A stretch of 64,000 nucleotides of DNA from G963665925 sp963665925 (GCA_963665925.1 OY762511.1:2604001-2668000), one strand, 5' to 3'. Shown: positions 23,511 through 32,885, counted from the stretch's first letter. The notes: generated from the sequence alone by a model not told the origin. Numbers and translations: made by a program.

Positions 23511-24608
23511 ATGATGCTTACACATCTTGAAACATGCAGAGTGGAAATTCCACTGAATAAACCCTTCAAGACAGCACTTAGGACACTGGAGACCGTTACG
23601 AGTATTCAAGTGAAACTTACTGCTGATGATGGGTTGTCAGGTTATGGCGCTGCTTCACCTACAGTTGTGATTACAGGCGATACAGCTGATTCGATTGAGG
23701 CAGCCATTCAGGAAATCTGGCTTAGAATCAAAGGAAAATCATTGGATGACTGGGACACACTGATGACAATTGTCCAAAGAGGTATTGTGGGCAATACCAG
23801 TGCCAAGGCGGCTGTGGATATTGCACTCCATGACCTTAAGGCTAAAGCTCTGGGTGTTCCGCTGTACAAAATGCTGGGAGGCGCCAAAAGGCAGCTCAGT
23901 ACGGATATGACAGTAAGTCTTGATACACCTGAGGTTATGGTGGAAGACGCAAGGCGTGCTGTAGACAAGGGATTCAAGGCTTTGAAAATCAAGTTGGGCA
24001 ACGATTCTGAAATGGATCTCGTGCGTATGAAGGCAATCAACAGTGTTATTGGAAACCGTGCAGCAATCAGACTTGACGCAAATCAGGGCTGGTCCAGAAA
24101 AGAAGCGGTTACAACAATCCTGAAAATGCTAGATGCGGGGATTGAAATAGAATTAGTTGAACAACCCGTTGTTTCACATGATTTTGAGGGTATGAAATAT
24201 GTGACCAATAATGTACCAATACCCATACTTGCAGATGAAAGCGTATTTTCATACAGGGACGCGGTCCGACTCGTTCAGATGGAGGCGGCAGACTATATCA
24301 ACATCAAGCTGATGAAAACAGGCGGCATTGAGCCTGCTATGCGCATTGCTTCATTTGCAGAAGAATTCGGTATCAAATGCATGATTGGCTGTATGATGGA
24401 GGGTCCTATTGGAATTGCAGCTGCGACCCATTTCGGGTGTGCCCGTGCACAGGTGAGCTTTGCAGACCTGGATGTGCCTTCTATGTACAAAGCTGAACTC
24501 AACATAGGCTATAAAAGCAGTAAAGGTATAATGGTTCCGGCTGAGGGTCCTGGTCTTGGACTTGAATCCTGTAGTGATATGGACCAGATTTCAAAGATTC
24601 TATTTTGA
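23511..24608 (+). CDS. Dipeptide epimerase (L-Ala-D/L-Glu type), enolase superfamily
   Basis: A 365-residue muconate-lactonizing subgroup enzyme. The catalytic pair is in LKIKL (Lys159, Lys161) and Lys266 in INIKLMKTGG; metal ligands are Asp189 (RLDANQGW), Glu217 (VEQPV) and Asp242 (ADES). The IGCMMEGPIG segment resembles the IGCMxE loop of YkfB/YcjG L-Ala-D/L-Glu epimerases. These convert L-Ala-D-Glu from murein to L-Ala-L-Glu for ordinary peptidases. It follows the sigma54 activator on the same strand and precedes an OppA-like gene. Other dipeptide specificities remain possible. Confidence 0.87.
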   Translation: MMLTHLETCRVEIPLNKPFKTALRTLETVTSIQVKLTADDGLSGYGAASPTVVITGDTADSIEAAIQEIWLRIKGKSLDDWDTLMTIVQRGIVGNTSAKAAVDIALHDLKAKALGVPLYKMLGGAKRQLSTDMTVSLDTPEVMVEDARRAVDKGFKALKIKLGNDSEMDLVRMKAINSVIGNRAAIRLDANQGWSRKEAVTTILKMLDAGIEIELVEQPVVSHDFEGMKYVTNNVPIPILADESVFSYRDAVRLVQMEAADYINIKLMKTGGIEPAMRIASFAEEFGIKCMIGCMMEGPIGIAAATHFGCARAQVSFADLDVPSMYKAELNIGYKSSKGIMVPAEGPGLGLESCSDMDQISKILF

Positions 24609-24623
24609 AAGTTGTAACCGTTG

Positions 24624-24655
24624 GCAACTGAATCCTTAGAGGGGAGATTCAGTGC
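24624..24655 (+). other. Intercistronic hairpin before the OppA-like gene
   Basis: ACTGAATC (24627-24634) pairs with GATTCAGT (24646-24653), with a possible extra GC pair outside a bulge. There is no T-run, so it probably stabilises the oppA mRNA end. Confidence 0.6.
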
Positions 24656-24684
24656 ATATAAATGATTAAAGGGAGGAAGAAAAC

Positions 24685-26331
24685 ATGAAAAAACACTTAG
24701 CATGGTTATTGGTATTTGTCTTAACGTTCGGTATGTTAGCAGGTTGTTCACAGGCACCAGCTGAGCAGCCTGAGCCAGAGAAAACAGAATCAGAAGCTCC
24801 AGCCGAACAAGAAGAAGCACCCGCTGCTGAAGAACCGGCAGCAGAAGTTGAACAGACACTGATATGGAATTTAGGTTCTGAGCCTAAAACACTTGACCCA
24901 GGTCTAAATACAGCAGTTGACGGCGGTGACATCATCAACCATACATTTGAAGGTTTGATGCGTGAAGTCGGCGGTATGCTGGAGCCAGGTATGGCAGAGA
25001 GCTATTCTGTATCAGATGATAAGCTTACATATACTTTCACGCTGCGTGATGCAACATGGTCAGATGGACAGCCTGTAACAGCGCATGATTTTGAATATGC
25101 ATGGGCACGTGTTCTAGACCCTGAAACAGCGTCAGAGTACTCTTGGATTTTCGATGAAGCTAATGTGGATTCGTTCCAAGCGCTGGATGACAAGACTTTC
25201 GAAGTTACACTAAGCGTACCATCGCCATACTTCCTTGGTCTGACTGCATTCTTCACATTCATGCCAGTACGTGAAGATTCAGTTGTTGCTGGTGCTGATG
25301 GCATGTGGGCAATGACACCTGAGCTTGCACTTGCAAATGGTCCTTTCATGCTTGAGAGCTATGCAACGGGTGACAAACTTGTCCTAGTTAAAAACCCTAA
25401 CTACTGGAGAGCTGACGAAGTGGTTCTTGATAAGATCGAAGCCCTTATGATCGTTGACCAATCGACAGCACTTACAGGTTATGAATCAGGTCAAATCGAC
25501 GTAATTGATGATATGCCTACGGCAGAGATTCCGCGTCTGTTGGCTGAAGACCCTACTTTCATGATTCTTCCGTATGATGGCGTTTACTACTACAGCCTGA
25601 ATACAACACTTGAAGGTCTGGATGATGCAAATGTAAGAAAAGCCCTATCGCTTGCAATTGATAGAACAGCAATTGTTGAAACAGTTCTAAAAGGTGGACA
25701 GCTTCCAGCTAAGAACATGGTTTCACAGGCATCTCGTGATGCAAACGGCGATGTATTTGCAGATGTAGCAGGTTCATTTGGTATTCCGGAAGATGGAAGC
25801 GGCATTGCCGAAGCACAGCAACTTCTTGCTGATGCAGGCTATCCAAATGGTGAAGGTTTCCCTGAATTCACAATCCTGTACAATACATCTGAAAGCCACA
25901 AGGCTGTAGCAGAAGCTATTCAGGAAATGTGGAACAAGAACCTTGGTATTAACGTACAGCTTGCAAACCAAGAGTGGGCTGTATTCCAAGATACAAGACT
26001 AAGTCATAACTTCGATATCGCTCGTGGCGGCTGGATTGGTGACTACTCAGACCCAATGACATACCTGGGACTGTTCCTGACAGCGTCTCCAATGAACCAT
26101 GCACAATGGTACAATGACGACTACGACGCAATGATTGAAGCTGCAAGAACACAGGATGGTCAAGACCGTTTCGATACACTGCAAGATGCACTTGCACTTG
26201 TAATGAACGATTACGCTTACCTTCCAATTTACTACTACACTGATCAAATCATGGTTTCAGGCGAAGTTGCAAACTGGGAAAAGACAACGCGCGGAAACTG
26301 GTGGTTCGGCTTTGCTGAAAAGGTTGAGTAG
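24685..26331 (+). CDS. Oligopeptide-binding lipoprotein (OppA/DppA-like)
   Basis: A 548-residue family 5 solute-binding protein. The signal peptide ends in the lipobox LAGC with Cys21, followed by an acidic Ala/Glu/Pro linker (~24-53). The family pattern SEPKTLDPGLNTAVDGGDIINHTFEGLMR is at residues ~63-92. It binds peptides outside the cell for an Opp-type ABC transporter; no permease or ATPase genes lie in the window. Placed after the dipeptide epimerase gene, it could collect murein peptides, as MppA does in enterobacteria. Ligand is inferred. Confidence 0.9.
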   Translation: MKKHLAWLLVFVLTFGMLAGCSQAPAEQPEPEKTESEAPAEQEEAPAAEEPAAEVEQTLIWNLGSEPKTLDPGLNTAVDGGDIINHTFEGLMREVGGMLEPGMAESYSVSDDKLTYTFTLRDATWSDGQPVTAHDFEYAWARVLDPETASEYSWIFDEANVDSFQALDDKTFEVTLSVPSPYFLGLTAFFTFMPVREDSVVAGADGMWAMTPELALANGPFMLESYATGDKLVLVKNPNYWRADEVVLDKIEALMIVDQSTALTGYESGQIDVIDDMPTAEIPRLLAEDPTFMILPYDGVYYYSLNTTLEGLDDANVRKALSLAIDRTAIVETVLKGGQLPAKNMVSQASRDANGDVFADVAGSFGIPEDGSGIAEAQQLLADAGYPNGEGFPEFTILYNTSESHKAVAEAIQEMWNKNLGINVQLANQEWAVFQDTRLSHNFDIARGGWIGDYSDPMTYLGLFLTASPMNHAQWYNDDYDAMIEAARTQDGQDRFDTLQDALALVMNDYAYLPIYYYTDQIMVSGEVANWEKTTRGNWWFGFAEKVE

Positions 26332-26389
26332 TAACTGAAATACGTTAACAAGTGTAGAACTTAATCCCCTCTACACATTGTTTATATTA

Positions 26390-26418
26390 GAGGTTGCCTT
26401 TATGGCAACCTCCTCTTT
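26390..26418 (+). terminator. Terminator after the OppA-like gene
   Basis: GAGGTTGCC (26390-26398) pairs with GGCAACCTC (26404-26412), loop TTTAT, then a pyrimidine-rich tail CTCTTTTA. Confidence 0.8.
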
Positions 26419-26440
26419 TACGGAAAAGACAAAGAAATGC

Positions 26441-26785
26441 ACGTTTGCATACACATAGGACTCTTTGTGCTCGCACAAAAAGAGTCCTATGTGTATGCAA
26501 ATGTATATGGCGCGTCCAGCGACATGAGCAATCGAAGATTGCTCTGTACATTTCGTCATAAAATCGAGAAATGAGTTAGAGGCAGAATGCTTTGTGCTAG
26601 CACAAAAAGAGTTCTGTGCCTGTACAAACGTATATGACGCGTCAAGCGACATGAGCAATCGAAGATTGCTCAGACTGTTGACTTTGTCAACAACCTCAGC
26701 AATCAAAGATTGCTCTGTACATTTCGTCAAAAAATCGAGAAATGAGTTAGAGGCAGGACTCTTTGTGCTAGCACAAAAAAATAGA
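26441..26785. repeat. Hairpin-rich direct-repeat array
   Basis: A ~345-base non-coding array. CTTTGTGCT-[AC]GCACAAA-type hairpins start at 26463, 26590 and 26761. Between them is a repeated block that includes GAGCAATC-GAA-GATTGCTC stems (26525, 26652 and a variant at 26697), TGTACATTTCGTCA, and AATCGAGAAATGAGTTAGAGGCAG (ending 26584 and 26755). The first unit is 127 bases; the second is 171 because it holds an extra TGTTGAC/GTCAACA stem and a third GCAATC hairpin. The first hairpin is enlarged to a near-perfect 58-base inverted repeat (26444-26501). No transposase or terminal duplications are obvious. Confidence 0.75.
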
Positions 26786-26808
26786 CCATAACCAAAAGGG
26801 GGATCGGC

Positions 26809-27744
26809 ATGATATCAACAGAACTAATCAATGTACTCGAGCGTGGAGAAAGACTTGAGGAAGGCATTTATGAGCTGAAATTCGATAGAGCGGTAGAAAA
26901 GCTCCTGGTTTCATGGAACTGTGTTTTAAACGAGACCCAGTGCATAGCAATCGGCTTTCGTGTGGGTAATGATTCGGACTGGTCTGAAGAATACAAACTG
27001 GGCAACTGGGAACTTGCAGAAACCCGAATGAGCTTTGGAACGCAAAAAAGTAATTTCGGACGCTTGGCCATTGATCATTTTATTGCTGACACGGAACATC
27101 ACATTGATAAAATGCGACTGTACATACGAAGTCTTTCAGGGAATAAAGCTGATTTGACGGGGCTCTATGTGTCCTGTAAGTACCGCGAGGACCCTGTGGC
27201 AGATGGTCAAGCAAAAGATGACAACCATGGATTCTATCCGTGCAGGGTAGAGGCACCTGCATTTGTTCAGCTGCCCATTGAAGAAATAGGAAATAGAATA
27301 TGCAGTCCGACGACCTGCGCCATGATGATTGCCAAGCAGGGAATAGAAGCAAGCCCCCAAGTGGTGGCAAAGTTGGCCTTTGACAGTGGCTCTGAAATCT
27401 ACGGTAACTGGTCATTCAATATGGCCGCCATTTCCCAGTATGGCCTTAAATCGGCGGTACGGCATTTTGACAGTCTCTATGAAATCAGCAGAATCATCTC
27501 CGAAACGATCCAGCCCATAGGGGCATCCGTGAAAACGGGAAAAGAGGAAGGTTTTACTGGAGCCCTGCAAGGGTATCCGGAAGGTCATCTGCTTTTGATT
27601 GTAGGTTTTGAGCAGTCGGGTGAACAATGGCGTGTCCTCGTTCATGACCCGGCAGATCATGATCCTGAGTCGTCCCAGCGGGCATACGACGCTAAGGAAT
27701 TCGAGCGGTTTTTCAGTGGTGTGGGCTATCAGATTCAGCCTTAA
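26809..27744 (+). CDS. C39-like cysteine peptidase
   Basis: A 311-residue protein. Residues ~1-125 form a beta-rich N-terminal region with no recognised name. The C-terminal half (~148-310) is a papain-like C39 family domain: Cys165 in NRICSPTTCAMM, His260 in EGHLLLIVGF and Asp280 in VHDPA. The consensus PxFxQLP precedes the Cys. No signal peptide is visible, so it is predicted cytoplasmic. It could hydrolyse peptides supplied by the OppA-like system, or act on other amide bonds; this is inferred from the neighbours. GGGGG precedes the ATG. Confidence 0.82.
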   Translation: MISTELINVLERGERLEEGIYELKFDRAVEKLLVSWNCVLNETQCIAIGFRVGNDSDWSEEYKLGNWELAETRMSFGTQKSNFGRLAIDHFIADTEHHIDKMRLYIRSLSGNKADLTGLYVSCKYREDPVADGQAKDDNHGFYPCRVEAPAFVQLPIEEIGNRICSPTTCAMMIAKQGIEASPQVVAKLAFDSGSEIYGNWSFNMAAISQYGLKSAVRHFDSLYEISRIISETIQPIGASVKTGKEEGFTGALQGYPEGHLLLIVGFEQSGEQWRVLVHDPADHDPESSQRAYDAKEFERFFSGVGYQIQP

Positions 27745-27774
27745 AAATCATTAAAATGTTGGATATACATAAAG

Positions 27775-27818
27775 GACCCGGAACAAGGCTTGAAAAAGCA
27801 TATGTTCCGGGTCTTTCT
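27775..27818 (+). terminator. Terminator after the C39-like peptidase gene
   Basis: GACCCGGAACA (27775-27785) pairs perfectly with TGTTCCGGGTC (27803-27813), followed by TTTCTTT. Confidence 0.88.
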
Positions 27819-27866
27819 TTACTTGCAATATTTATGCGTCTGGTTATGTGATATTCGGATAGAAAT

Positions 27867-30722
27867 TTATTCCAGACTTTTCACCAGGTCAGTCGCATAT
27901 TTCAGTGTGTAGTCAATGGCTGCAGGTTCCAGCGGTGCAAACTGTGTATCGCTGAGACCTCTTACAATGGTGCATCTGTATGCCAGTTGTCCCACTGCTG
28001 GGGCATAGGCGTCTGAAATACTGTCCTGATCTTCAAAGAGGCCGCTCTTTGGTGGTGAAATGGCGCTGTTGACAGATTTGTCCAGGCCCTTGAGCGTTTT
28101 ATAAAGCATGTAGGTCATTTCTTCACGTGTCAATGCCTCATTTGGTGAGAAGGTGCCGTTTTCGCTGAAGGGCACCAGTCCGTAGTAGTATGCCCATGTT
28201 GCGTAGGAGTCAGCTGTATCGGAAAAGACTTCGTATGGATAGCTTACAGCGCTTTCACCAGTAAAATGATTGTTGATGCCAAAGCAAATTTTCGCCATCT
28301 CAAGGCGTGTGACCGCGCGTTTGTAATTTGATTCAAATCCTGGAAGAAGCATATTTAGACCTTTTGCAGACTCCAATGCCAGAAGTGTCTCATCTGAAGG
28401 TCTGCTGCTTTCAGGAAGAGAAACATACTTGGCCTTTAATGTCTCTTTTTTCTCAGCATCTTCATTTTCAATGGATTCAAAGGCTGCAGCCTTTGCTTTT
28501 GCGGTTTCTGCTTCAAGTTCATAGTCTTCAAGAATGGTGTCGTAGTTCAATAGCGCCCCATTCAGATCGTAGACAAAGAAGTCTGCGAGTTCTCCATCGG
28601 CAAAGACAACCATGGAATCTTCATGCTCTCCGTCCGCTGTAATCAGTGCCAGCTCTGCCTTGCACACGACAGATGCATAGAATGCTTCGTTTTTTATTTC
28701 AGCAATGTCCAGTGTGTCGAAGCTTCTATCGGTCATATTGTAGTTGTCGTAGTTGACTTCGGCATAATCCTCTTTGCTGTTTGAAAGGAACATGCGAATC
28801 ATGGTGTATCGGTCCTTGCTCGATTCCAGTTCGTCCTCAAGGGATTCAAGGTCGCCTGTTCCGGCTTCAATCCAGTCTTCCAGCTTTTTCTGTCTTTCCT
28901 TTTCAAAGTCACGTTCGTTTTTTAAGAAGGACTCCGGCAGGTAAAGGTGCTCAATTTCCAGCTCGTAAGAATTGTCCAACACAGTGGTGTAGCCGTAGAG
29001 CAAATCCTCCTCCAGCGTGAAGAAGGGAACAGGTTTGAAAGCCGTTTTCAGTCCGATTTCCGCATAGGAAGGCAGCTCAGCCGACTCTGACATGCCAACC
29101 ACTTCAACATGGAACATCTCAGTGACGTTGTTGTCGAGTGCTTCAATCTGGACATAGGTGTCGCCAATTTCTTTTGCAAAATATTCGCCATCTGAATCTA
29201 TGGTAATAATGTCGGTGTCACCGCTTGACCACTCTGCGTCCTTGAGGAGGACAGATTTTGCGGAGCTTTTTTTAATCAAGTCATAATCCAGTGTACCGGT
29301 CTGTCCCAAATAGATGGTATATCGGCCGGTATCCACATTTCTAATGAGACCATTCGAATCAATTTCAATTCCAGAAATATTGGATGAAACGTCCAGATAG
29401 GTATAATCCTTCAGTTCATTCTCGGTTTCCAAAATGAGTGTGTACCGACCCTGGTCATATGGAATGAAGGTGAAATAGCCATCGTTGTCGATCACCTCAC
29501 CGTCACCGCCGTAATAGGTCAGCTCCAGACTGTCCTCTGTTGTATCGGCGGGGAGTAGTTCATATGTGAAGTTGCAGGCTTCTCCAACGCGGGCGTTTGA
29601 GATTGAGCTTGTAAAGGCAATCGACTCCGCTTCGATGTCGCTTTTCTCACCAAGCTTGATGTGAAGGGTGATGGAATCGGAATATTCCCCGTCCTTGGAG
29701 GTTGCAGTGATGATTGCATAGCCCGTTCCCTTAGCGGTCACAAGGCCATTCTTAGAAACACTGGCAATGCTGCTGCGGTTGGTTTCCCACTCAATGCCGT
29801 CTTCTATGGGTGTCTTGCCTGGATATTTCTCTTCAAGCTCAGCTGTGAGCTGATATTCTGTGCGGGTATCGTCGAGCTCGATTGGCTTGCTCGTGATCTC
29901 GATACCGCTAACCATGGACTTGACAAGGAACTTGTAGGTTGCCTTGGCATCTCCGTCATCTGCAATTGCAGTGACATAGGCGGTTCCGCCAGCTTCTGCG
30001 GTAAATGAACCGTCATCATCAATGTCAATCTGACTCGATGCGGACCATTCAAGGTCCTGATTATAGGCATCTGAGGGACTGAAAATCACATCCAGTTTGC
30101 CTTCTTCGCCAACGTAGACCTCTTCAATATCCGAATCAATCCGAATGCTCTTGACCATGTTCTTGACTGTAATTTTTTTCATGGAGGTTCGTTCGCCGTC
30201 ATCCGAAATGACCTTTAGAAATGCGCTTCCAGAACCAATACCCTTCACTGTGCCGTTCTTGTCTACCGTAAAGACAGACTCGTCGGTGGACTCAAAGGTA
30301 ACCTTGTCGTAAACGGGAACAGGAATACCGCTATATGGCGTAATGCTGTACTCGGCGGAGATTTCTTCGCCGACGTAGATTTCGTTTTTCTCTGGAATCA
30401 GTTCAATGGATTTCACTGTAGACTGGACGGTCAGATAGACACTGAAGGACCGTAAGCTGGACCCCTCGCTGACCGATGCGGTAATGACCGCCTGTCCTTT
30501 TGAAAGGGCTGTTATGATGCCGTCCTTGACACTTGCCACATCCGTATCTGAGCTGTACCATGTGATGCTTTCATCCACGTCAAATCCATCGTCGCCAATG
30601 ACGCGAGGTTGAAGGGCATAGGTTTCGCCAACATATAAGTCCACTGATATGGAGCTGGCATAGCTGACGCCGAGTGTAAACAGCAGCATCAGAAATAATG
30701 GGACTAGAAGTTTATTTTTCAT
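27867..30722 (-). CDS. Big2-domain/SLH-domain surface protein
   Basis: A 951-residue exported protein. A signal peptide (residues 1-~23) is followed by about five bacterial Ig-like (Big_2) repeats with the pattern VYVGEE...ITPY..., SVSKNGLVTAKGTGYAIITATS. After residue ~600 the sequence turns helical and acidic (coiled-coil-like region around 640-680). The last ~150 residues carry S-layer homology motifs (VTRLEMAKICFGI, LTREEMTYMLYKTLKG, YATWAYYYGLVPFSENGTFSPNEA), which bind pyruvylated cell-wall polymer. It is a surface-anchored structural or adhesive protein; no enzymatic domain is seen. Start supported by a type I signal peptide. Confidence 0.88.
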   Translation of the reverse strand: MKNKLLVPLFLMLLFTLGVSYASSISVDLYVGETYALQPRVIGDDGFDVDESITWYSSDTDVASVKDGIITALSKGQAVITASVSEGSSLRSFSVYLTVQSTVKSIELIPEKNEIYVGEEISAEYSITPYSGIPVPVYDKVTFESTDESVFTVDKNGTVKGIGSGSAFLKVISDDGERTSMKKITVKNMVKSIRIDSDIEEVYVGEEGKLDVIFSPSDAYNQDLEWSASSQIDIDDDGSFTAEAGGTAYVTAIADDGDAKATYKFLVKSMVSGIEITSKPIELDDTRTEYQLTAELEEKYPGKTPIEDGIEWETNRSSIASVSKNGLVTAKGTGYAIITATSKDGEYSDSITLHIKLGEKSDIEAESIAFTSSISNARVGEACNFTYELLPADTTEDSLELTYYGGDGEVIDNDGYFTFIPYDQGRYTLILETENELKDYTYLDVSSNISGIEIDSNGLIRNVDTGRYTIYLGQTGTLDYDLIKKSSAKSVLLKDAEWSSGDTDIITIDSDGEYFAKEIGDTYVQIEALDNNVTEMFHVEVVGMSESAELPSYAEIGLKTAFKPVPFFTLEEDLLYGYTTVLDNSYELEIEHLYLPESFLKNERDFEKERQKKLEDWIEAGTGDLESLEDELESSKDRYTMIRMFLSNSKEDYAEVNYDNYNMTDRSFDTLDIAEIKNEAFYASVVCKAELALITADGEHEDSMVVFADGELADFFVYDLNGALLNYDTILEDYELEAETAKAKAAAFESIENEDAEKKETLKAKYVSLPESSRPSDETLLALESAKGLNMLLPGFESNYKRAVTRLEMAKICFGINNHFTGESAVSYPYEVFSDTADSYATWAYYYGLVPFSENGTFSPNEALTREEMTYMLYKTLKGLDKSVNSAISPPKSGLFEDQDSISDAYAPAVGQLAYRCTIVRGLSDTQFAPLEPAAIDYTLKYATDLVKSLE

Positions 30723-31095
30723 ATCACACCTGCCTGTCTGAAATAAGTATTATCACACCTGAAGTTCTCTTCTATTTATATAGGTTTAAAGTATGATGTA
30801 TGTCATCAATATACCATATTTATGATGGGCCATGCCAGAAGACATAGGAAATTGAAACATAATGGAAATAAATTCAAAACGTCTTGTGCCGACCCCTGTT
30901 CATATGATTTTCTGACAACAAAGTACTAGTTTTTTTATTGAATATTAGCCTCACATATTTTGCGATATTGCACATATTTTTTAACACTTGCTGTAATTCT
31001 AACAAAGTTTGAAGTCAATTATCCCATTCTTGAAGCTTAAACTGACCCTAACAATAAACAGGTGTGTTACACATGAGAAGAATGGAGGCATTTTT
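30723..31095. other. Intergenic region between surface-protein gene and flagellar operon
   Basis: 373 bases, A/T-rich, with no coding potential. It holds the promoters of two divergent units. A partly symmetric element at 30791-30814 (GTATGATG...CATCAATATAC) lies upstream of the surface-protein gene and could be an operator. The flagellar side carries the sigma28-like element listed separately. Confidence 0.5.
30869..30895 (+). promoter_or_regulatory. Candidate sigma28/SigD promoter of the flagellar operon
   Basis: TAAA (30869-30872), then exactly 15 bases, then GCCGACCC (30888-30895). The consensus for SigD is TAAA-N15-GCCGATAT; the GCCGA core matches and the last three bases do not. It lies ~200 bases before flgD. 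Confidence 0.5.
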
Positions 31096-31548
31096 ATGTC
31101 AGTTAGTTCGGTTTCATCAAGTATGTTGGTTGAAGCAACAAGCTCTACGGTAGACAGCAGCAGTACAACCCTGGATTCAAGTGAGTTTCTGGAACTCCTA
31201 ATGGTGCAGTATCAGAATCAGGACCCGCTTGAGCCGGTGAGCGATACAGAGTCATTGGCTCAAATGGCAGAGTTTTCATCCCTTGAAATTATGAATCAGA
31301 TGCTGAGCGCGGAGAGCACATCACAAATGTACAGCCTGCTTGGCAATGACATAACATATTCGGTCATAGATGACACGACAGGTTTGAGTTCGGTGTATGA
31401 AGGCACCGTCGAGTCCGTTATTACAAGCGGCGGAACGACACAGCTGGTCGTAAACGGAGATTATATTGACCTGTCAGATATTGTCCAGGTCAATGCGGTA
31501 TCCACAGACACAGATACTGATACTGATTCTGAGGAGGTTGATGCGTAA
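31096..31548 (+). CDS. flgD: Flagellar hook-capping protein FlgD
   Basis: A 150-residue hook scaffold. The conserved N-terminal block SSEFLELLMVQYQNQDPLEP is the FlgD signature and is followed by MAEFSSLEIMNQM. The C-terminal tail is a short acidic Thr/Asp repeat, so it is near the lower end of FlgD lengths and lacks a full Ig-type domain. ATG 31096 follows GGAGG; an upstream in-frame ATG lacks a ribosome site. It overlaps flgE by one base. It assists assembly of hook subunits and is lost from the finished hook. Confidence 0.9.
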   Translation: MSVSSVSSSMLVEATSSTVDSSSTTLDSSEFLELLMVQYQNQDPLEPVSDTESLAQMAEFSSLEIMNQMLSAESTSQMYSLLGNDITYSVIDDTTGLSSVYEGTVESVITSGGTTQLVVNGDYIDLSDIVQVNAVSTDTDTDTDSEEVDA

Positions 31549-32885
31549 TGATGAGTGCACTTTACTCAGGTGTAACAGGCATGCAGACCCATCAGGTCAA
31601 GCTGGATGTTATCGGTAACAACGTTGCCAATGTAAACACAGTCGGATTCAAGTCTTCCAACGTAACCTTTTCACAGACCATCAGCCAAACCATGTCGGGC
31701 GCTTCAGCGTCAAGTGACGATGGACTGGGCGGAACCAACCCACAGCAGGTCGGTGTCGGCGTTGGAGTCGCCAATATCAGTACGGTCAATACCGTAGGCA
31801 GCCTGCAGCTCACTGGAAGTACAACTGACCTTGCCATTGATGGCGAGGGTTACTTCATTGTAAAGAGCGGTGACAGCGACCAGTATTTCTTCACACGTGC
31901 AGGCAATTTTGGCGTCGACTCAGACGGCAACCTGGTAACCAGCGACGGCTACTATGTTTGCGGATTCTTGGATGGAAGCTATGACGATGATGGCGATTAT
32001 TCATTTGACACCACGACAGATCCAGAGCCGATCAATATCTTTGAATTGGGAACGGGAAGCAGTGTGACTATGGCTCCGGAAGCGACAACCCTTATAGAAT
32101 TGACAGGTTCTCTTGACTCAACACTTGATGCAGTCGGAGACGCTGCAGATGACATCGGTACGGTCCCGGATGAGGCGGACTTCACGACGAGCATCTATGC
32201 GTATGATAGCCTGGGAGAGCTCCACGACTTGGATATTGAGTTTACAAAGTGCTATGTAGATGAAACTGACGCGGACAATCCCTATACGACTTACTACTAT
32301 GAAATTCCAAACTCAGATGGAACGACCTCCACGAGTGGCTATTTGAAGTTTGACGGAAGCGGGAACATTGTCACAGATGACACTGATTTTCCAACCTCCA
32401 TCGATGTGACACTTGAAACAGATGGCGGTACGGATACCTCCACTTTTGAACTGGATTTTTCAAATATGACCATGTACGGAGAAGATTCAGATGTGTACAT
32501 GTCGTCAATGGATGGCTATGCATCGGGAGAATATTCCGATTTCAGCATCGGTTCAGACGGTATTATCACAGCGTCCTATTCCAATGGACAGTCACAGTCC
32601 ATCGCTATGATTTCGCTGGCGCAGTTTTCCAATCCGGGCGGCCTTGAAAGTCTTGGGAACAACCTCTATGCGGAGACTGTGAACTCCGGTACATTCACGA
32701 CAGCCTACGCGCCGGGAGCAAGTGGTACGGGCAGCCTGGTTTCAGGCTATCTTGAAATGTCCAATGTGGATCTTTCAAAGGAAATGACAGATTTGATTAC
32801 AACACAAAGAGGCTATCAGGCCTGCAGCCGCATCATAACAACAGCGGATGAAATGCTTCAGGAACTGATTAATCTCAAGCGCTAG
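31548..32885 (+). CDS. flgE: Flagellar hook protein FlgE
   Basis: A 445-residue hook protein. Start MMSALYSGVTGMQTHQVKLDVIGNNVANVNTVGFK is the rod/hook signature and the C-terminal EMTDLITTQRGYQACSRIITTADEML...NLK is the matching coiled-coil end. The middle is Gly/Asp/Ser/Thr-rich as in other flagellins-like hook proteins. It forms the flexible joint between basal body and filament. The start overlaps the flgD stop by one base; flgK begins 12 bases later. Confidence 0.95.
   Translation: MMSALYSGVTGMQTHQVKLDVIGNNVANVNTVGFKSSNVTFSQTISQTMSGASASSDDGLGGTNPQQVGVGVGVANISTVNTVGSLQLTGSTTDLAIDGEGYFIVKSGDSDQYFFTRAGNFGVDSDGNLVTSDGYYVCGFLDGSYDDDGDYSFDTTTDPEPINIFELGTGSSVTMAPEATTLIELTGSLDSTLDAVGDAADDIGTVPDEADFTTSIYAYDSLGELHDLDIEFTKCYVDETDADNPYTTYYYEIPNSDGTTSTSGYLKFDGSGNIVTDDTDFPTSIDVTLETDGGTDTSTFELDFSNMTMYGEDSDVYMSSMDGYASGEYSDFSIGSDGIITASYSNGQSQSIAMISLAQFSNPGGLESLGNNLYAETVNSGTFTTAYAPGASGTGSLVSGYLEMSNVDLSKEMTDLITTQRGYQACSRIITTADEMLQELINLKR

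Noticed and set aside
24620..24640. A -24/-12 sigma54 promoter before the OppA-like gene
   Set aside because: TTGGCA is present but the -12 GC is replaced by CT at the required distance.
26371..26730. A 119-codon minus-strand frame over the hairpin repeats
   Set aside because: It only reads through the repeat units (the same MTKCTEQS-like stretch recurs) and has no ribosome site; repeats explain it.
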